In this document: piece after piece, positions 37,690 through 46,464 of the stretch | Layout: each line of letters begins with the position of its first letter | How positions within the stretch are numbered: the first letter of the stretch is position 1 | Source: Faecalispora jeddahensis | GTDB lineage: Bacteria; Bacillota; Clostridia; Oscillospirales; Acutalibacteraceae | Assembly (NCBI RefSeq): GCF_000577335.1 | Contig: NZ_CBYL010000009.1 | Coordinates: 22,901-86,900 of the forward strand | Length of the DNA stretch: 64,000 nucleotides | Reading direction: 5' to 3' | Notes under the pieces: model-generated | Seen by the model: only the letters and a program-made list of their open reading frames with translations | Told to the model about the DNA's origin: nothing | Database searches by the model: none | Position numbers and translations under genes: made by a program

Positions 37690-37980
37690 TTAAAATGTCA
37701 TCAGATCTTCCGGGTTGTATGTTTGTTTCGCTCCGTAATGTTCAATACGGTTTTTATAATTGTTTCCCAGATGATAAATACGCAGGCTGTCTTTCTTTTC
37801 GTCCATAACAGTAAGCAGTTGGCTTTTCACAATACATAATTCCGCAGGGGACAGAAGGCATTCGAACACAGAATTTTGCACGCGCTGCCCGTAATTCACG
37901 CAAATCTTTGCAACCTTGCGAAGCCGCTTGCTGCCTTTTGCATCCTCGGTATTCACATCGTAGGTAATCAGGACAAGCAT
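37690..37980 (-). CDS. cas2: Cas2, CRISPR adaptation endonuclease subunit
   Basis: This 96-residue ferredoxin-fold protein starts MLVLITYDVNTEDAKGSKRL, with the conserved N-terminal Asp, and contains the QNSVFECLLSPAEL strand of I-C Cas2. It forms the Cas1-Cas2 integrase. It is the last cas gene and directly precedes the array leader. Confidence 0.97.
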   Translation of the reverse strand: MLVLITYDVNTEDAKGSKRLRKVAKICVNYGQRVQNSVFECLLSPAELCIVKSQLLTVMDEKKDSLRIYHLGNNYKNRIEHYGAKQTYNPEDLMTF

Positions 37981-37983
37981 CGT

Positions 37984-39015
37984 CTACCTCCAGACAAACG
38001 GTGGGTACTCATCGATATCGCCGCGGATATATTTGGCCAGCAGCATCGCCTGCACATACGGCAGCAATCCCCACTCTACCTTCTCCTGTAAAAACGGATG
38101 GACGATTTCTTCCTTCTTTTTCTGCTGCCACAGGGATAAAAACTTTTTTCGCCCGTCCTCCGTCAGCAGGATGCCGCCGCTTTCTTTTTCCACGAAATCC
38201 CTGCCGCAAATGCTCTTTTTGTTGATGCTGGTCAGCACGAAGCGGTCGGCAAAGGGGGCACGGAATTCTTCCAGCAAATCTAACGCAAGGGAACATCTGC
38301 CCGGCCTTTCGGTGTGATAGACACCGGCATACGCATCAAGTCCGACGGCCTCCAGCGCGCTGACACACATAGAGGTCAGCAGGCTATAAGAGAAAGAAAG
38401 CATTGCGTTGACATTGTCCATCGGTGGGCGGCGTGAGCGTCCCTGATAGAAAAAATCCTCTTTTTGCTGCAGAATCATCGCATCGAAAACAGAGAAATAA
38501 AGGCTGGCGCACTCCCCCTCCAGACCGCGGAGCGTATCGGCACCAGGGGCTCGGTAAGCATTCACCTTTCCGTTTTGAAGGGCCGCGCCGATCTGCGCAA
38601 ATTTTTCGGTATCGATCCGCAGGGCATGGTCGCGCACGGCGCGGCTGAGAACCGCGCCGCAATTCGCGAGCTTTGCGGAGATGATATTCTTTGCGATGGC
38701 CAGCGAGCGCTCCGGATCGTCACAAACCCGATACTGCTCGCGGCGCAGAAGGATGTTCCCATACGATTTCCCGGTCACCTTGGCCAGAAATCTTCCGCTT
38801 GGCTTTAGAAAGACGAGGGATTTATTCATCTCGGCACATTTGCCCATCAGCGCCGGGCTGGCGCCGACATACCCAAAGGCCATGATGCCGTCGATCATAT
38901 GCAGCGGCAGACGGCCCAGAGTATTACCGTCGCTTTGCACCACAACATTTTCACCGTCCAGGGCAAGGTAGGCGTTTTCCGTTGTGATGTACAGCGTATT
39001 CAAAAGCTTTTTCAT
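37984..39015 (-). CDS. cas1: Cas1, CRISPR integrase
   Basis: This 343-residue Cas1 (I-C type) starts at ATG 39015, with GGAGGCGGG just upstream and the ATG overlapping the cas4 stop; a longer open frame to 39093 lies inside cas4. Conserved elements include LEGECASLYFSVFDAM (metal Glu), AGVYHTERPGRCSLALDLLEEFR (His and acidic residues) and RFVLTSINK. It inserts spacers with Cas2. Confidence 0.97.
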   Translation of the reverse strand: MKKLLNTLYITTENAYLALDGENVVVQSDGNTLGRLPLHMIDGIMAFGYVGASPALMGKCAEMNKSLVFLKPSGRFLAKVTGKSYGNILLRREQYRVCDDPERSLAIAKNIISAKLANCGAVLSRAVRDHALRIDTEKFAQIGAALQNGKVNAYRAPGADTLRGLEGECASLYFSVFDAMILQQKEDFFYQGRSRRPPMDNVNAMLSFSYSLLTSMCVSALEAVGLDAYAGVYHTERPGRCSLALDLLEEFRAPFADRFVLTSINKKSICGRDFVEKESGGILLTEDGRKKFLSLWQQKKKEEIVHPFLQEKVEWGLLPYVQAMLLAKYIRGDIDEYPPFVWR

Positions 39016-39686
39016 TGACCCGCCTCCCCGGTCCCAAGAGTGTTGTCCAGATATTCCTGAACGGATTTGATCCTGCACAGCTTCGGCAGGCAAAGATTTT
39101 TCAGCGAGCAGGCATTGCAGCTTTTTGTCAATTTTCCCTTGGGCACATACCCGCGCTGAAAATAGCCATGCATTTCGGCAAACATAGCCCGGACCCGCTC
39201 CTTACATTCTTCGGTGATTTCCACACGCTGCCTGCGTTTCGTTTTCCCATAGAAAATGGCTCCGGCGGGAATTTGGCAGCTGAGCATCTCTTCCAGGCAA
39301 ATGGCCTGCGCTGCCAGCTGAAGGATATCGATGTCACCGTCTTTCGGCTCCCCGTGCTTATATTCCACCGGATAAACGGTGTAAAGCCCGGTTCGGCCGT
39401 GCAGCGGGATTCCATTGGAGGACACCCGGAACTCGACAATATCGCATTCGCCGCTGGCGCCAAGGCTGCGGGAGAAAACCGGCATCCCGCGCGACAAAAA
39501 GACGTCTTTTCTGCTTTCGGAGGAATAGCTGTCGTGGCAGTTCGCGTGCAGCAAATCTCCCTCTACCGTGCGAAGATTTTCTTCCCAAAGCTGTTCGATA
39601 TGGATCAGCGCCCATTGACGACGGCAGAACGCAAAATGCTGAATTCCCGACAGCATCAGAAAATCTTCTTCCTCGTATCCGGTCAT
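39012..39686 (-). CDS. cas4: Cas4 family exonuclease (type I-C)
   Basis: This 224-residue RecB-type nuclease has an N-terminal Cys in HFAFCRRQWALIHIE and three C-terminal cysteines (SCNACSLKNLC, then KLC) for the iron-sulfur cluster, plus the acidic/Lys motif in YPVEYKHGEPKDGD. It selects and trims prespacers by PAM. Start and stop overlap its neighbours by 4 bases. Confidence 0.96.
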   Translation of the reverse strand: MTGYEEEDFLMLSGIQHFAFCRRQWALIHIEQLWEENLRTVEGDLLHANCHDSYSSESRKDVFLSRGMPVFSRSLGASGECDIVEFRVSSNGIPLHGRTGLYTVYPVEYKHGEPKDGDIDILQLAAQAICLEEMLSCQIPAGAIFYGKTKRRQRVEITEECKERVRAMFAEMHGYFQRGYVPKGKLTKSCNACSLKNLCLPKLCRIKSVQEYLDNTLGTGEAGQ

Positions 39687-40546
39687 ATCCCGTCGATGAT
39701 GTCTGGCGCAAGGCCGTCCAGAGGCAGGAGCGTGATCTCATAATCTTCCGCGCTCTTGGGGGAAGCGACCCCTTCCTTCAGCGAAACCTGCACCGAATCA
39801 TGTACTTTTGCGGAGGAATACTGGCCGATCTTGTTGCTATGCTGCCACCAGTAAAGCCGAAGAACCTCCATGCTGCCGTCCGGCCTTGCGGAAGAGCTGT
39901 CATTGATAAAAAGCGTACGCAGGCATTCCTTGATGATGTCCGCATCCTCCTGCGTAAATCCTGTTTTTTCCGCAAGCTGTACATTGATCGCACCCTTGAT
40001 CTGATACAGCCCGAACTCCACCATATGCTTCGAACCCATGGTATCGGAGCTCTTTTTGCCGTCTTCGGTCGGCTCGCTGTTCACGCTTTTGGTAATCTGC
40101 ATACTGTTGATATCCACCGGAGAAACGCTGACTGCCTGACGGATCGAAACCGGGCCGCGAACGCCGACCGAAACGCCGTCCTTGTCCTTCTCCTTGCTTC
40201 TTTTATACGCAAACACCTGTCCGAAGGCCCTCACGTCGAACCATTTGGCGCACGCCTGCGCGGCATAGTCCTCCTTAGAGGAATACGAGGTAATGGTCTG
40301 GCCGGCCCGCTCGCTCAGGCTGCCATACCCGTCGTCGCGGCGTTCATCCGACTGGACGAAAATGCTTTCTCCCATATCTTGCAGCCGGTTGCGGATTTTT
40401 CGTTTGATGCAGACATCGGAGATTTCCCCGTTTCCGGTATAGGTCGTGCGCGGGCGGTTGCCGTTCAGCGGGTCGCCATTGGGGTTTGCGTTTGTCACGG
40501 AAATGAGCGCCACAAAATCGATTTTGTTTTCAAGCACTTTCATCAT
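39683..40546 (-). CDS. cas7: Cas7c (Csd2), Cascade backbone subunit
   Basis: This 287-residue Cas7/Csd2-family protein opens with IDFVALISVTNANPNGDPLNGNRPR, the family hallmark, and includes KSVNSEPTEDGK...TMGSKHMVEFGLYQ. Several copies form the crRNA-binding filament. Translation starts at ATG 40546 or the adjacent ATG 40543; it overlaps cas8c by 4 bases. Confidence 0.96.
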   Translation of the reverse strand: MMKVLENKIDFVALISVTNANPNGDPLNGNRPRTTYTGNGEISDVCIKRKIRNRLQDMGESIFVQSDERRDDGYGSLSERAGQTITSYSSKEDYAAQACAKWFDVRAFGQVFAYKRSKEKDKDGVSVGVRGPVSIRQAVSVSPVDINSMQITKSVNSEPTEDGKKSSDTMGSKHMVEFGLYQIKGAINVQLAEKTGFTQEDADIIKECLRTLFINDSSSARPDGSMEVLRLYWWQHSNKIGQYSSAKVHDSVQVSLKEGVASPKSAEDYEITLLPLDGLAPDIIDGI

Positions 40547-42411
40547 ACTTCCTCCTTATTGTTGCCTTTGTCTTTATTTTTGGATTTCCTGAATTCCGCC
40601 CGCTGCAGATAATAGCCGATCAAATACAATTCGCCGAGAGGGCGGTTCAGCTGCTCCGGATTGGATTCCGAGATTTTTTCTGTGATCTCCGAAATCAAAT
40701 CCTTATAGAAACATCTGGAGCCGGGGGTCATTCGATGAAAATAGGGATTCAATTGATCCTCAAGTATTTGCCAGGTGCTCATGGGGTGGTTGACAAACGC
40801 GCTTTGTAAACGGATCGCGTTGGTATCGCGCGTTTCCTCCTGTGCGAACGTGCTGTGCTCCGCCTGCTCCAGCACGGCCAGCAAGCGCCCAAACAGATAG
40901 CTTCGGTCGGTGTTTTCATAATCAATCGCCATGTTGATACGCTCTCCTTTTTCTCTGTCAGAATAATATTTCACAACCAGCGCACAGGTTGTGGAAAGAA
41001 TCCGCTCGCGGTTACCGGTGGAATAAGCCTGCGGCGTCGACGCGCGGCGAACCGCTGCCTCCATAATATCCCTCGGCAGCGGCTGCCTGTCCAGCATACA
41101 GTGCAGAATCCGCTGGGACTGCTCTTTCATCAGCTTGTCGCCGGCTTCCAGAAAGGCCCCCTGCTCCGTACCGAACGCGCACCGTACAATCTGTTTGTTC
41201 GGCGGTGTCCGCACGGTGGTATAAGGCTTTTTGTCGTTGGTAAAGCGCGTAAAGTACCAGCGGCAGGTGCCGTACCAATCGAACAGCCGGTCGTAAAAGT
41301 CGGAGCCCTTCAGTTCGTTGTAATAGGTGACCGAAAGGCGCCCGGTCGTCGCGGCGTCCAGACCAATAACCACAATTTCATCGTTGTTGTCCAGCTGATT
41401 GCGGTAGCCTTCTAAGGTTTGAAGCAGGCGCTTTTTGTATTCCGCTTCGGTATAGGCGCGCGGCTCGTCGTCGTCCTCAAGTCCAAGCGGGTCTTCCAGA
41501 TCGACTACCTTTTTCCCGTTCGGGTTCCAGCAGATATAGGTGCGTTTGTCCTGCGTGCCCGCCGTCACTCCCTGACGGGCGGCAAGCCAGGTCAGGGCAC
41601 TGTGCGCTTTCTGGGTCGCCACGTACCCGACCGTGCACGCCTGCGCGGAAGTGGAAAACCGCCCGCGATACGTAAAATTGGTCTTGTCATTTGAGGAAAT
41701 CAGCTTTGCGCCATAGTTGGCAGCCACGATCCCTTTTGGGTGATTGACAGAAATCGTGTCGGCTTCGCCGGTGACATAGCAAAGATCCTTTTCACCCGAC
41801 TGAGAAGCAGCGTAATACTGGATGTAGCTGTCGAAAAGCGATTCGTCCTGCCACACGGCGTCCGGCTGGGTGCCGATGACCCGGAACCGCACCAGCGCTT
41901 TTTCATAGACACTTCCGCTCACTTTTTTATTCAGGAACTTCCCGTCCTCGACCTCCAGAAGCCCCGACAGGATCAAATCGCGCGTCATCCGCCGTTTTGC
42001 GGCGTACTCATAAACAGCCCGCACCTTTGGGTGAGAAAAAGGCGATTCCGCCCAGTCTTTCAGTGCGGCAAGGTATTTTTCAAACTTTTCCTCCGCTTTT
42101 TTCGCTTCTTTGGGGGAAGAAAGATATTCCCAAAAATCCCCTGCAACATAAGGTAGCATATCACACAGCGCATGAGGGGCAATTACATTTGCACGCGACG
42201 CGGAGCTTTCCGTTACCGGAATGATCGTTTTTGCGTTTTCCTTTTCCACCGTACAGGTGCCGCAAAATTCGCTGTCCGGATTCACCCATACTTCGATCTG
42301 CGCGTTCGCCGTCATGTGGGCCACCAGAGAAAGCGGCACGCCCTCCGTCGCTTTCCCGGCCATTTGAGCGTTCGCTTCATAGGTCTGGTACAGCGTGTTC
42401 ATCCATGCCAT
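40543..42411 (-). CDS. cas8c: Cas8c (Csd1), Cascade large subunit
   Basis: This 622-residue Csd1-family protein (MAWMNTLYQTYEANAQMAGK; ALTWLAARQGVTAGTQDKRT) recognises the PAM and opens target DNA. In I-C systems an internal start also yields the small subunit Cas11c; a suitable internal start in the last third was not verified. It abuts cas5c directly. Confidence 0.95.
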   Translation of the reverse strand: MAWMNTLYQTYEANAQMAGKATEGVPLSLVAHMTANAQIEVWVNPDSEFCGTCTVEKENAKTIIPVTESSASRANVIAPHALCDMLPYVAGDFWEYLSSPKEAKKAEEKFEKYLAALKDWAESPFSHPKVRAVYEYAAKRRMTRDLILSGLLEVEDGKFLNKKVSGSVYEKALVRFRVIGTQPDAVWQDESLFDSYIQYYAASQSGEKDLCYVTGEADTISVNHPKGIVAANYGAKLISSNDKTNFTYRGRFSTSAQACTVGYVATQKAHSALTWLAARQGVTAGTQDKRTYICWNPNGKKVVDLEDPLGLEDDDEPRAYTEAEYKKRLLQTLEGYRNQLDNNDEIVVIGLDAATTGRLSVTYYNELKGSDFYDRLFDWYGTCRWYFTRFTNDKKPYTTVRTPPNKQIVRCAFGTEQGAFLEAGDKLMKEQSQRILHCMLDRQPLPRDIMEAAVRRASTPQAYSTGNRERILSTTCALVVKYYSDREKGERINMAIDYENTDRSYLFGRLLAVLEQAEHSTFAQEETRDTNAIRLQSAFVNHPMSTWQILEDQLNPYFHRMTPGSRCFYKDLISEITEKISESNPEQLNRPLGELYLIGYYLQRAEFRKSKNKDKGNNKEEV

Positions 42412-43143
42412 TTAAATCACCTCGGATTCTATCGGCGCAAAATTGTTTTTCTCCGCCCCAAACGGCTTGATCTCCATTTCCCGAACCGGGCGGTGAAGGC
42501 ATTCCTGCGGCGGAAGAAAATCGATGACCCCCTGCTTCATCACCGCGCGCCACAGCCGCACGGTCAGCATTCCTTTCGTTTCCTCGGAATACGCCTCGTC
42601 GGCATAGGTGATCCCATGGTACATCATTCCAAAATTGAGCTGCGGCGTATTGTCATAAAAGCCTGTCCCCGCGCCGAAGATACAGGGGCGCACATCGGCC
42701 TGGCATTCGCGCGTGCCCAAAAAAATATCACGCCGGCCGCCGCGCTCGATCATGCGCTTCGCGATGTTGTGGTGCTTGTTTTCGTTGCGGTCGCCCAGAA
42801 GCTCCGGCCGGTTTTCATTCCAGATAAAATGCGCCCTCACCTGATAGCGGCAATCCTTTAAATAGGTGTAATACGATAAATCGTTGCCGGTTTCATTGGG
42901 GCCGTGCTGGTACTTGATCGGCCGGATTCCCTTGGTCTCAGTCTGAATCTGGTTCATGACCCGCACGGAATCGATCACCCAAATCAGTGTTGGCTTCCAG
43001 AACACGCTCTGTAAAACGCCTTTCAGCGCCTCGTAGGTAGGCACTTGATAGGTGAATTTTTCGCCCCCCACGCGGGTGATGGGGTCGGAAAACAGGGCGT
43101 AATCCCCAAAGACTTCAAACTCGACGATGTTTTTATGCTGCAC
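42412..43143 (-). CDS. cas5c: Cas5c (Cas5d), pre-crRNA endoribonuclease
   Basis: This 243-residue RAMP protein replaces Cas6 in type I-C, cutting the repeat hairpin. It has the N-terminal VEFEVFGDYALFSDPITRVGGEK strand-loop, and a KHH cluster (ENKHHNIAKRMIERGGRRD) fits the catalytic Tyr/Lys/His region known in Cas5d. No cas6 gene is present, consistent with this role. Confidence 0.95.
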   Translation of the reverse strand: MQHKNIVEFEVFGDYALFSDPITRVGGEKFTYQVPTYEALKGVLQSVFWKPTLIWVIDSVRVMNQIQTETKGIRPIKYQHGPNETGNDLSYYTYLKDCRYQVRAHFIWNENRPELLGDRNENKHHNIAKRMIERGGRRDIFLGTRECQADVRPCIFGAGTGFYDNTPQLNFGMMYHGITYADEAYSEETKGMLTVRLWRAVMKQGVIDFLPPQECLHRPVREMEIKPFGAEKNNFAPIESEVI

Positions 43144-43156
43144 TCGAATTCCCTCC

Positions 43157-45568
43157 TTAATAAATAAAGTTCTCTATGATCAGGCCGGTTTTGTCATCGT
43201 AACACTGCTCATTTAAAACGGTGAAGCGGTCGTCATGCGTGGAAGACAGCATCCCGTAGTCGCTCAGCTTTTGAATTTGATATTGAAAAACCTGGATCGT
43301 GTAGGGCTTGGCCTTTTCGATACAGCGCTTCAGAAAAGCGAGATCATAGGCCGACTGTTGAGAAAACAGATCCGCAATCAGCTCTTTGGCTTCAATGTTG
43401 TACGGCACAATGACGTCGATCGTATTTTCATCAAACACCTGAAACAAGTTCCCGGCGGTTAAAAACGCCTGGTTCAAAAAATATTTGCCTTGAAACTCCG
43501 GCCGCTCAATATGGCGCAGGTTGACCGCAAGCAGATCAAACAAATCCTCGGTCGTACCGTCCGGCAGCCTTTGCGGGAATCCAAATTTGCCCTTGATGTC
43601 CGCATCCTGAAACAGGAACTGGTAATACTCCGCGACGCTTTCCCCGCTGAGCAGGTCGTGCGCATACCGATCGGGACTTTGGGCGAACCGGTGCAAAAGC
43701 TGCAGGGCGCACCGCTGCGCCGCCGCGATTTCCCGCAGCATCCCCAGTTTTTCGGCCTCCTGATTGAAATTGACGACGTAGACTGGGCGAATGCCGCCGA
43801 AATCGTTGCTTCGGTTGCAGCGGCCCGCGGCCTGCGCGATATTGTCCATCCCTGCCGCCGCACGGATAACGCTTTCAAACGAAAAATCCACGCCCGCTTC
43901 CACAAGCTGAGTGGAGACACACACCATCTTTTCTCTGCTTTTTAAAGCGGCGTTGATTTTTTTCAGCGTATCGGTTCGGTGCGCCATGCACATGGAAGTG
44001 GAAAGGTGAAACACCCTGCAATCGTCGCAGCGGTGCTCAAGCTCCCGATAGAGCCGGAGCGCGCTTTCCTTGGTATTGCAAATCAGCAGCAGGGACGACA
44101 CGCGGCTGAGTACCTCTGCGGAAAAATCGGCCAGCTCCTCCACCGACATGCCGTAGGGAGAGGTTTTGTCGATGATTTCGGTTCGTTTGAACACCTCAAA
44201 ATTTTTCGGTTCATACGGCACGATCTCAACGGGGTCCGCATACTGCAGGGGAAAATCCGTCTGCTCAAAGCATGGGGTTGTCGCGGAGGACAACACGACC
44301 GTCGCGCCGCACCCATAGGCCAGAAAATTCAGGGCCATCGTAAACAGATTCATCGCTTTTTTCGGCAGCGACTGCACCTCGTCAATAACGATCACCGCCT
44401 GGGATAACGCGCTCACGCGGCGCACGGCGCTTGTTTTGCCCGAAAACAGCGTATTCAAAAACTGTACCAGTGTGGTAATCACGATGGGTGATTCCCAGGT
44501 ATCGGTCAAAAGCTCGTACTGATCCAGCTTTTCCTCCGTATCGAACAGCTTTACGACATTGGAATGGTGTTCCGTCAGGCTGCTTTTGTCCTGTATGTAG
44601 TTTCGAATGACGGCGCTGTTCTGCTCTAAAATGCTCAGCAGCGGAATGACGAACAGAATGCGCTTTTTGTGAAACGCTTTCGCGTGATACAGCGTATAGC
44701 GCAGGGCCGACAGGGTTTTTCCGGCCCCTGTGGGCAAAGTCAGCCGGTAGATACCGCCGCCGTGCTGCTGCGCAAACATGCGGCACTGCTCTGAAAATCC
44801 GCTTCGCGCTGCGTTGATCGGCGTCTGCGCCCGAAGGCATGAATTTTTTTGTTCAAAATAGGCGATCTGCTCCGCCCAAAAACGGTCGGAGCCGCCGCGG
44901 TATTCCTGCAGCACTCCGGTCATGAATTCCGCCGTATCTCTGCGGTCGCCGTCGATCACCGCCGACAAAATCATGCGGGCCGCAAGTCCCATCAAGAAGC
45001 TGACCTGCGTCCGGTTTTTTCTAAAACGCGTCCGAAACGTTTCAAACAGCGCGGCAATCTCCCGCTGCGCCAACAAAAATAACCGATCTATTTCTTCGGC
45101 CGGCGCACACTCACAGAGAAAAGCATCTACCGCTTCCTCATAGCCAATTTCCTTTGGGTCCTTCTCCAGCCGGTGTTCGAATCCGCTGGTGTTTTGGGGC
45201 GTGACGCAGTCGAACTGCCCGTGGTGCGCCCCGATGGCATACACAAGGATTTCACAGGTGACCGTACCCATCCCCTGCGGCCGGCCAACATGATACTTTT
45301 TCAGCAGATAAATACACCCGCAGAACGTATGGTTCACGCTGCCGCGAACCACCTCTTCCCCAGCGGACGCACGCGAGAGATATTCCTGATATTTTGCCGT
45401 GCATTTTCCCATGTCGTGCAGCAGGCCGGCCAGATAAGCCGTGTTCCACAGGCCGATCCCTTTCAGCTTTTCGGCGGCATAATCTGCCACATGGAAGGAA
45501 TGCTCGGCCACGGTCTGCTCCAATCTTTCGCCATTGATTTCTGTGATATGGGCCAGATGAGATTTCAT
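43157..45568 (-). CDS. cas3: Cas3 helicase-nuclease (HD plus DExH)
   Basis: This 803-residue protein has an N-terminal HD nuclease (HSFHVADYAAEKLKG; GLLHDMGKCTAKYQEYL) and a superfamily-2 helicase with LPTGAGKT, DEVQ (VIDEVQSLPKK) and SSATTP motifs. ATG 45568 follows GGAAGGA; the longer frame to 45649 has no ribosome-binding site. It degrades target DNA recruited by Cascade and is first in the seven-gene operon. Confidence 0.96.
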   Translation of the reverse strand: MKSHLAHITEINGERLEQTVAEHSFHVADYAAEKLKGIGLWNTAYLAGLLHDMGKCTAKYQEYLSRASAGEEVVRGSVNHTFCGCIYLLKKYHVGRPQGMGTVTCEILVYAIGAHHGQFDCVTPQNTSGFEHRLEKDPKEIGYEEAVDAFLCECAPAEEIDRLFLLAQREIAALFETFRTRFRKNRTQVSFLMGLAARMILSAVIDGDRRDTAEFMTGVLQEYRGGSDRFWAEQIAYFEQKNSCLRAQTPINAARSGFSEQCRMFAQQHGGGIYRLTLPTGAGKTLSALRYTLYHAKAFHKKRILFVIPLLSILEQNSAVIRNYIQDKSSLTEHHSNVVKLFDTEEKLDQYELLTDTWESPIVITTLVQFLNTLFSGKTSAVRRVSALSQAVIVIDEVQSLPKKAMNLFTMALNFLAYGCGATVVLSSATTPCFEQTDFPLQYADPVEIVPYEPKNFEVFKRTEIIDKTSPYGMSVEELADFSAEVLSRVSSLLLICNTKESALRLYRELEHRCDDCRVFHLSTSMCMAHRTDTLKKINAALKSREKMVCVSTQLVEAGVDFSFESVIRAAAGMDNIAQAAGRCNRSNDFGGIRPVYVVNFNQEAEKLGMLREIAAAQRCALQLLHRFAQSPDRYAHDLLSGESVAEYYQFLFQDADIKGKFGFPQRLPDGTTEDLFDLLAVNLRHIERPEFQGKYFLNQAFLTAGNLFQVFDENTIDVIVPYNIEAKELIADLFSQQSAYDLAFLKRCIEKAKPYTIQVFQYQIQKLSDYGMLSSTHDDRFTVLNEQCYDDKTGLIIENFIY

Positions 45569-45846
45569 AGATTCCTTCCTTTCCATCCCGCATCCTGATT
45601 TCATCCGTTGAAAAGGGCGGACGAATGGCTGGTATGAAAACGCTCTCATTAAAATACCAAATATTTACATTAATGTTATTTTACTGCTCGGATTATCATA
45701 AATCAATTCAAAAAAGACAAATTATTTTATTTTTTACGTCTTTTATGATAAAAATAAAATCAAAATTATTCTAAAAAGTTCTATTAACATACTGAAAAAT
45801 CGAGCCAGATCAAACTTTCGTTCTGATCTGGTTTCTTCAAAACATA
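45569..45846. other. cas operon promoter region; no gene
   Basis: Very AT-rich. A candidate minus-strand promoter is TTGTCT, about 16 bases, GATAAT near 45695-45722. A hairpin with arms CCAGATCA/TGATCTGG lies at 45804-45829 and is followed on the plus strand by TTTCTTC. Confidence 0.4.
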
Positions 45847-45900
45847 CAAAGCCCCATTCGACAGACCGGTCAAATCCTGTCTGGCGAATGGGGCTTTTGT
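45847..45900. terminator. Terminator of cotJC, facing cas3
   Basis: Arms AAGCCCCATTCG and CGAATGGGGCTT with a further inner CAGAC pairing give a long stable stem followed by T-rich sequence in both directions. It lies 30 bases past the cotJC stop. Confidence 0.8.
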
Positions 45901-45929
45901 GTTATGCGCAGGGTAATACGCCAACACCG

Positions 45930-46434
45930 TTATTTTTTGTCAAACGACGGGTTGAACGCATAGAAGTTCCTGCTGTCCAGATGATCGGTGGTGATTCGCA
46001 GACCTTCACCGAAGCGCTGGTAATGAACGACTTCTCTCTGCCGCAGGAAGCGGATGGGATCAATGACATCGGGATCGTCGCAGAAGCGAAGGATGTTGTC
46101 GTAGGTAGTGCGGGCCTTTTGTTCTGCTGCCAAATCCTCATGCAAATCAGTAATCGGGTCACCCTTTGACGCAAATGTCGACGCGGAATAAGGTACGCCG
46201 CTGGCGTCTACCGGGTAAATTCCCGTGGTGTGATCGACGAAATAGGAATCAAACCCGGCCTCCTTGATCTGCTCCGGAGTCAGGTTGCGGGTCAGCTGAT
46301 AAACGATGGTGCCAACCATCTCGAGATGCCCAAGTTCTTCTGTTCCGATATCCGTTAAAATCGCTTTCAGCTCCGGATACGGCATGGTGTACCGCTGACT
46401 CAGGTAGCGAAGAGAAGCGCCGAGTTCCCCATCG
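45930..46434 (-). CDS. cotJC: cotJC 3' segment (interrupted gene): catalytic body of manganese-catalase-type coat protein
   Basis: From 46434 leftwards the frame encodes residues 32-199 of CotJC: PDGELGASLRYLSQRY to the C-terminus NPSFDKK. It contains all the ferritin-like metal ligands expected for Mn-catalases (in joined numbering Glu35, Glu65, His68, Glu136, His169). There is no native start codon: upstream the frame runs antisense-free but out of frame into the 3' end of the recombinase gene, giving residues unlike CotJC. The missing start and first 31 codons are at 51072-50978. Joined to them at the shared core it gives an exact 199-residue frame. Confidence 0.9.
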
Positions 46435-46449
46435 GGCCCGCCACACTGT
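46435..46449 (-). other. attR: right core of the cotJC element
   Basis: Plus-strand GGCCCGCCACACTGT, the same as 50978-50992 except one base. It lies 15 bases from the recombinase stop codon. The central GG (46438-46439, minus strand) is the predicted crossover dinucleotide. Confidence 0.8.
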
Positions 46450-46464
46450 AAAAACGTATCCTTT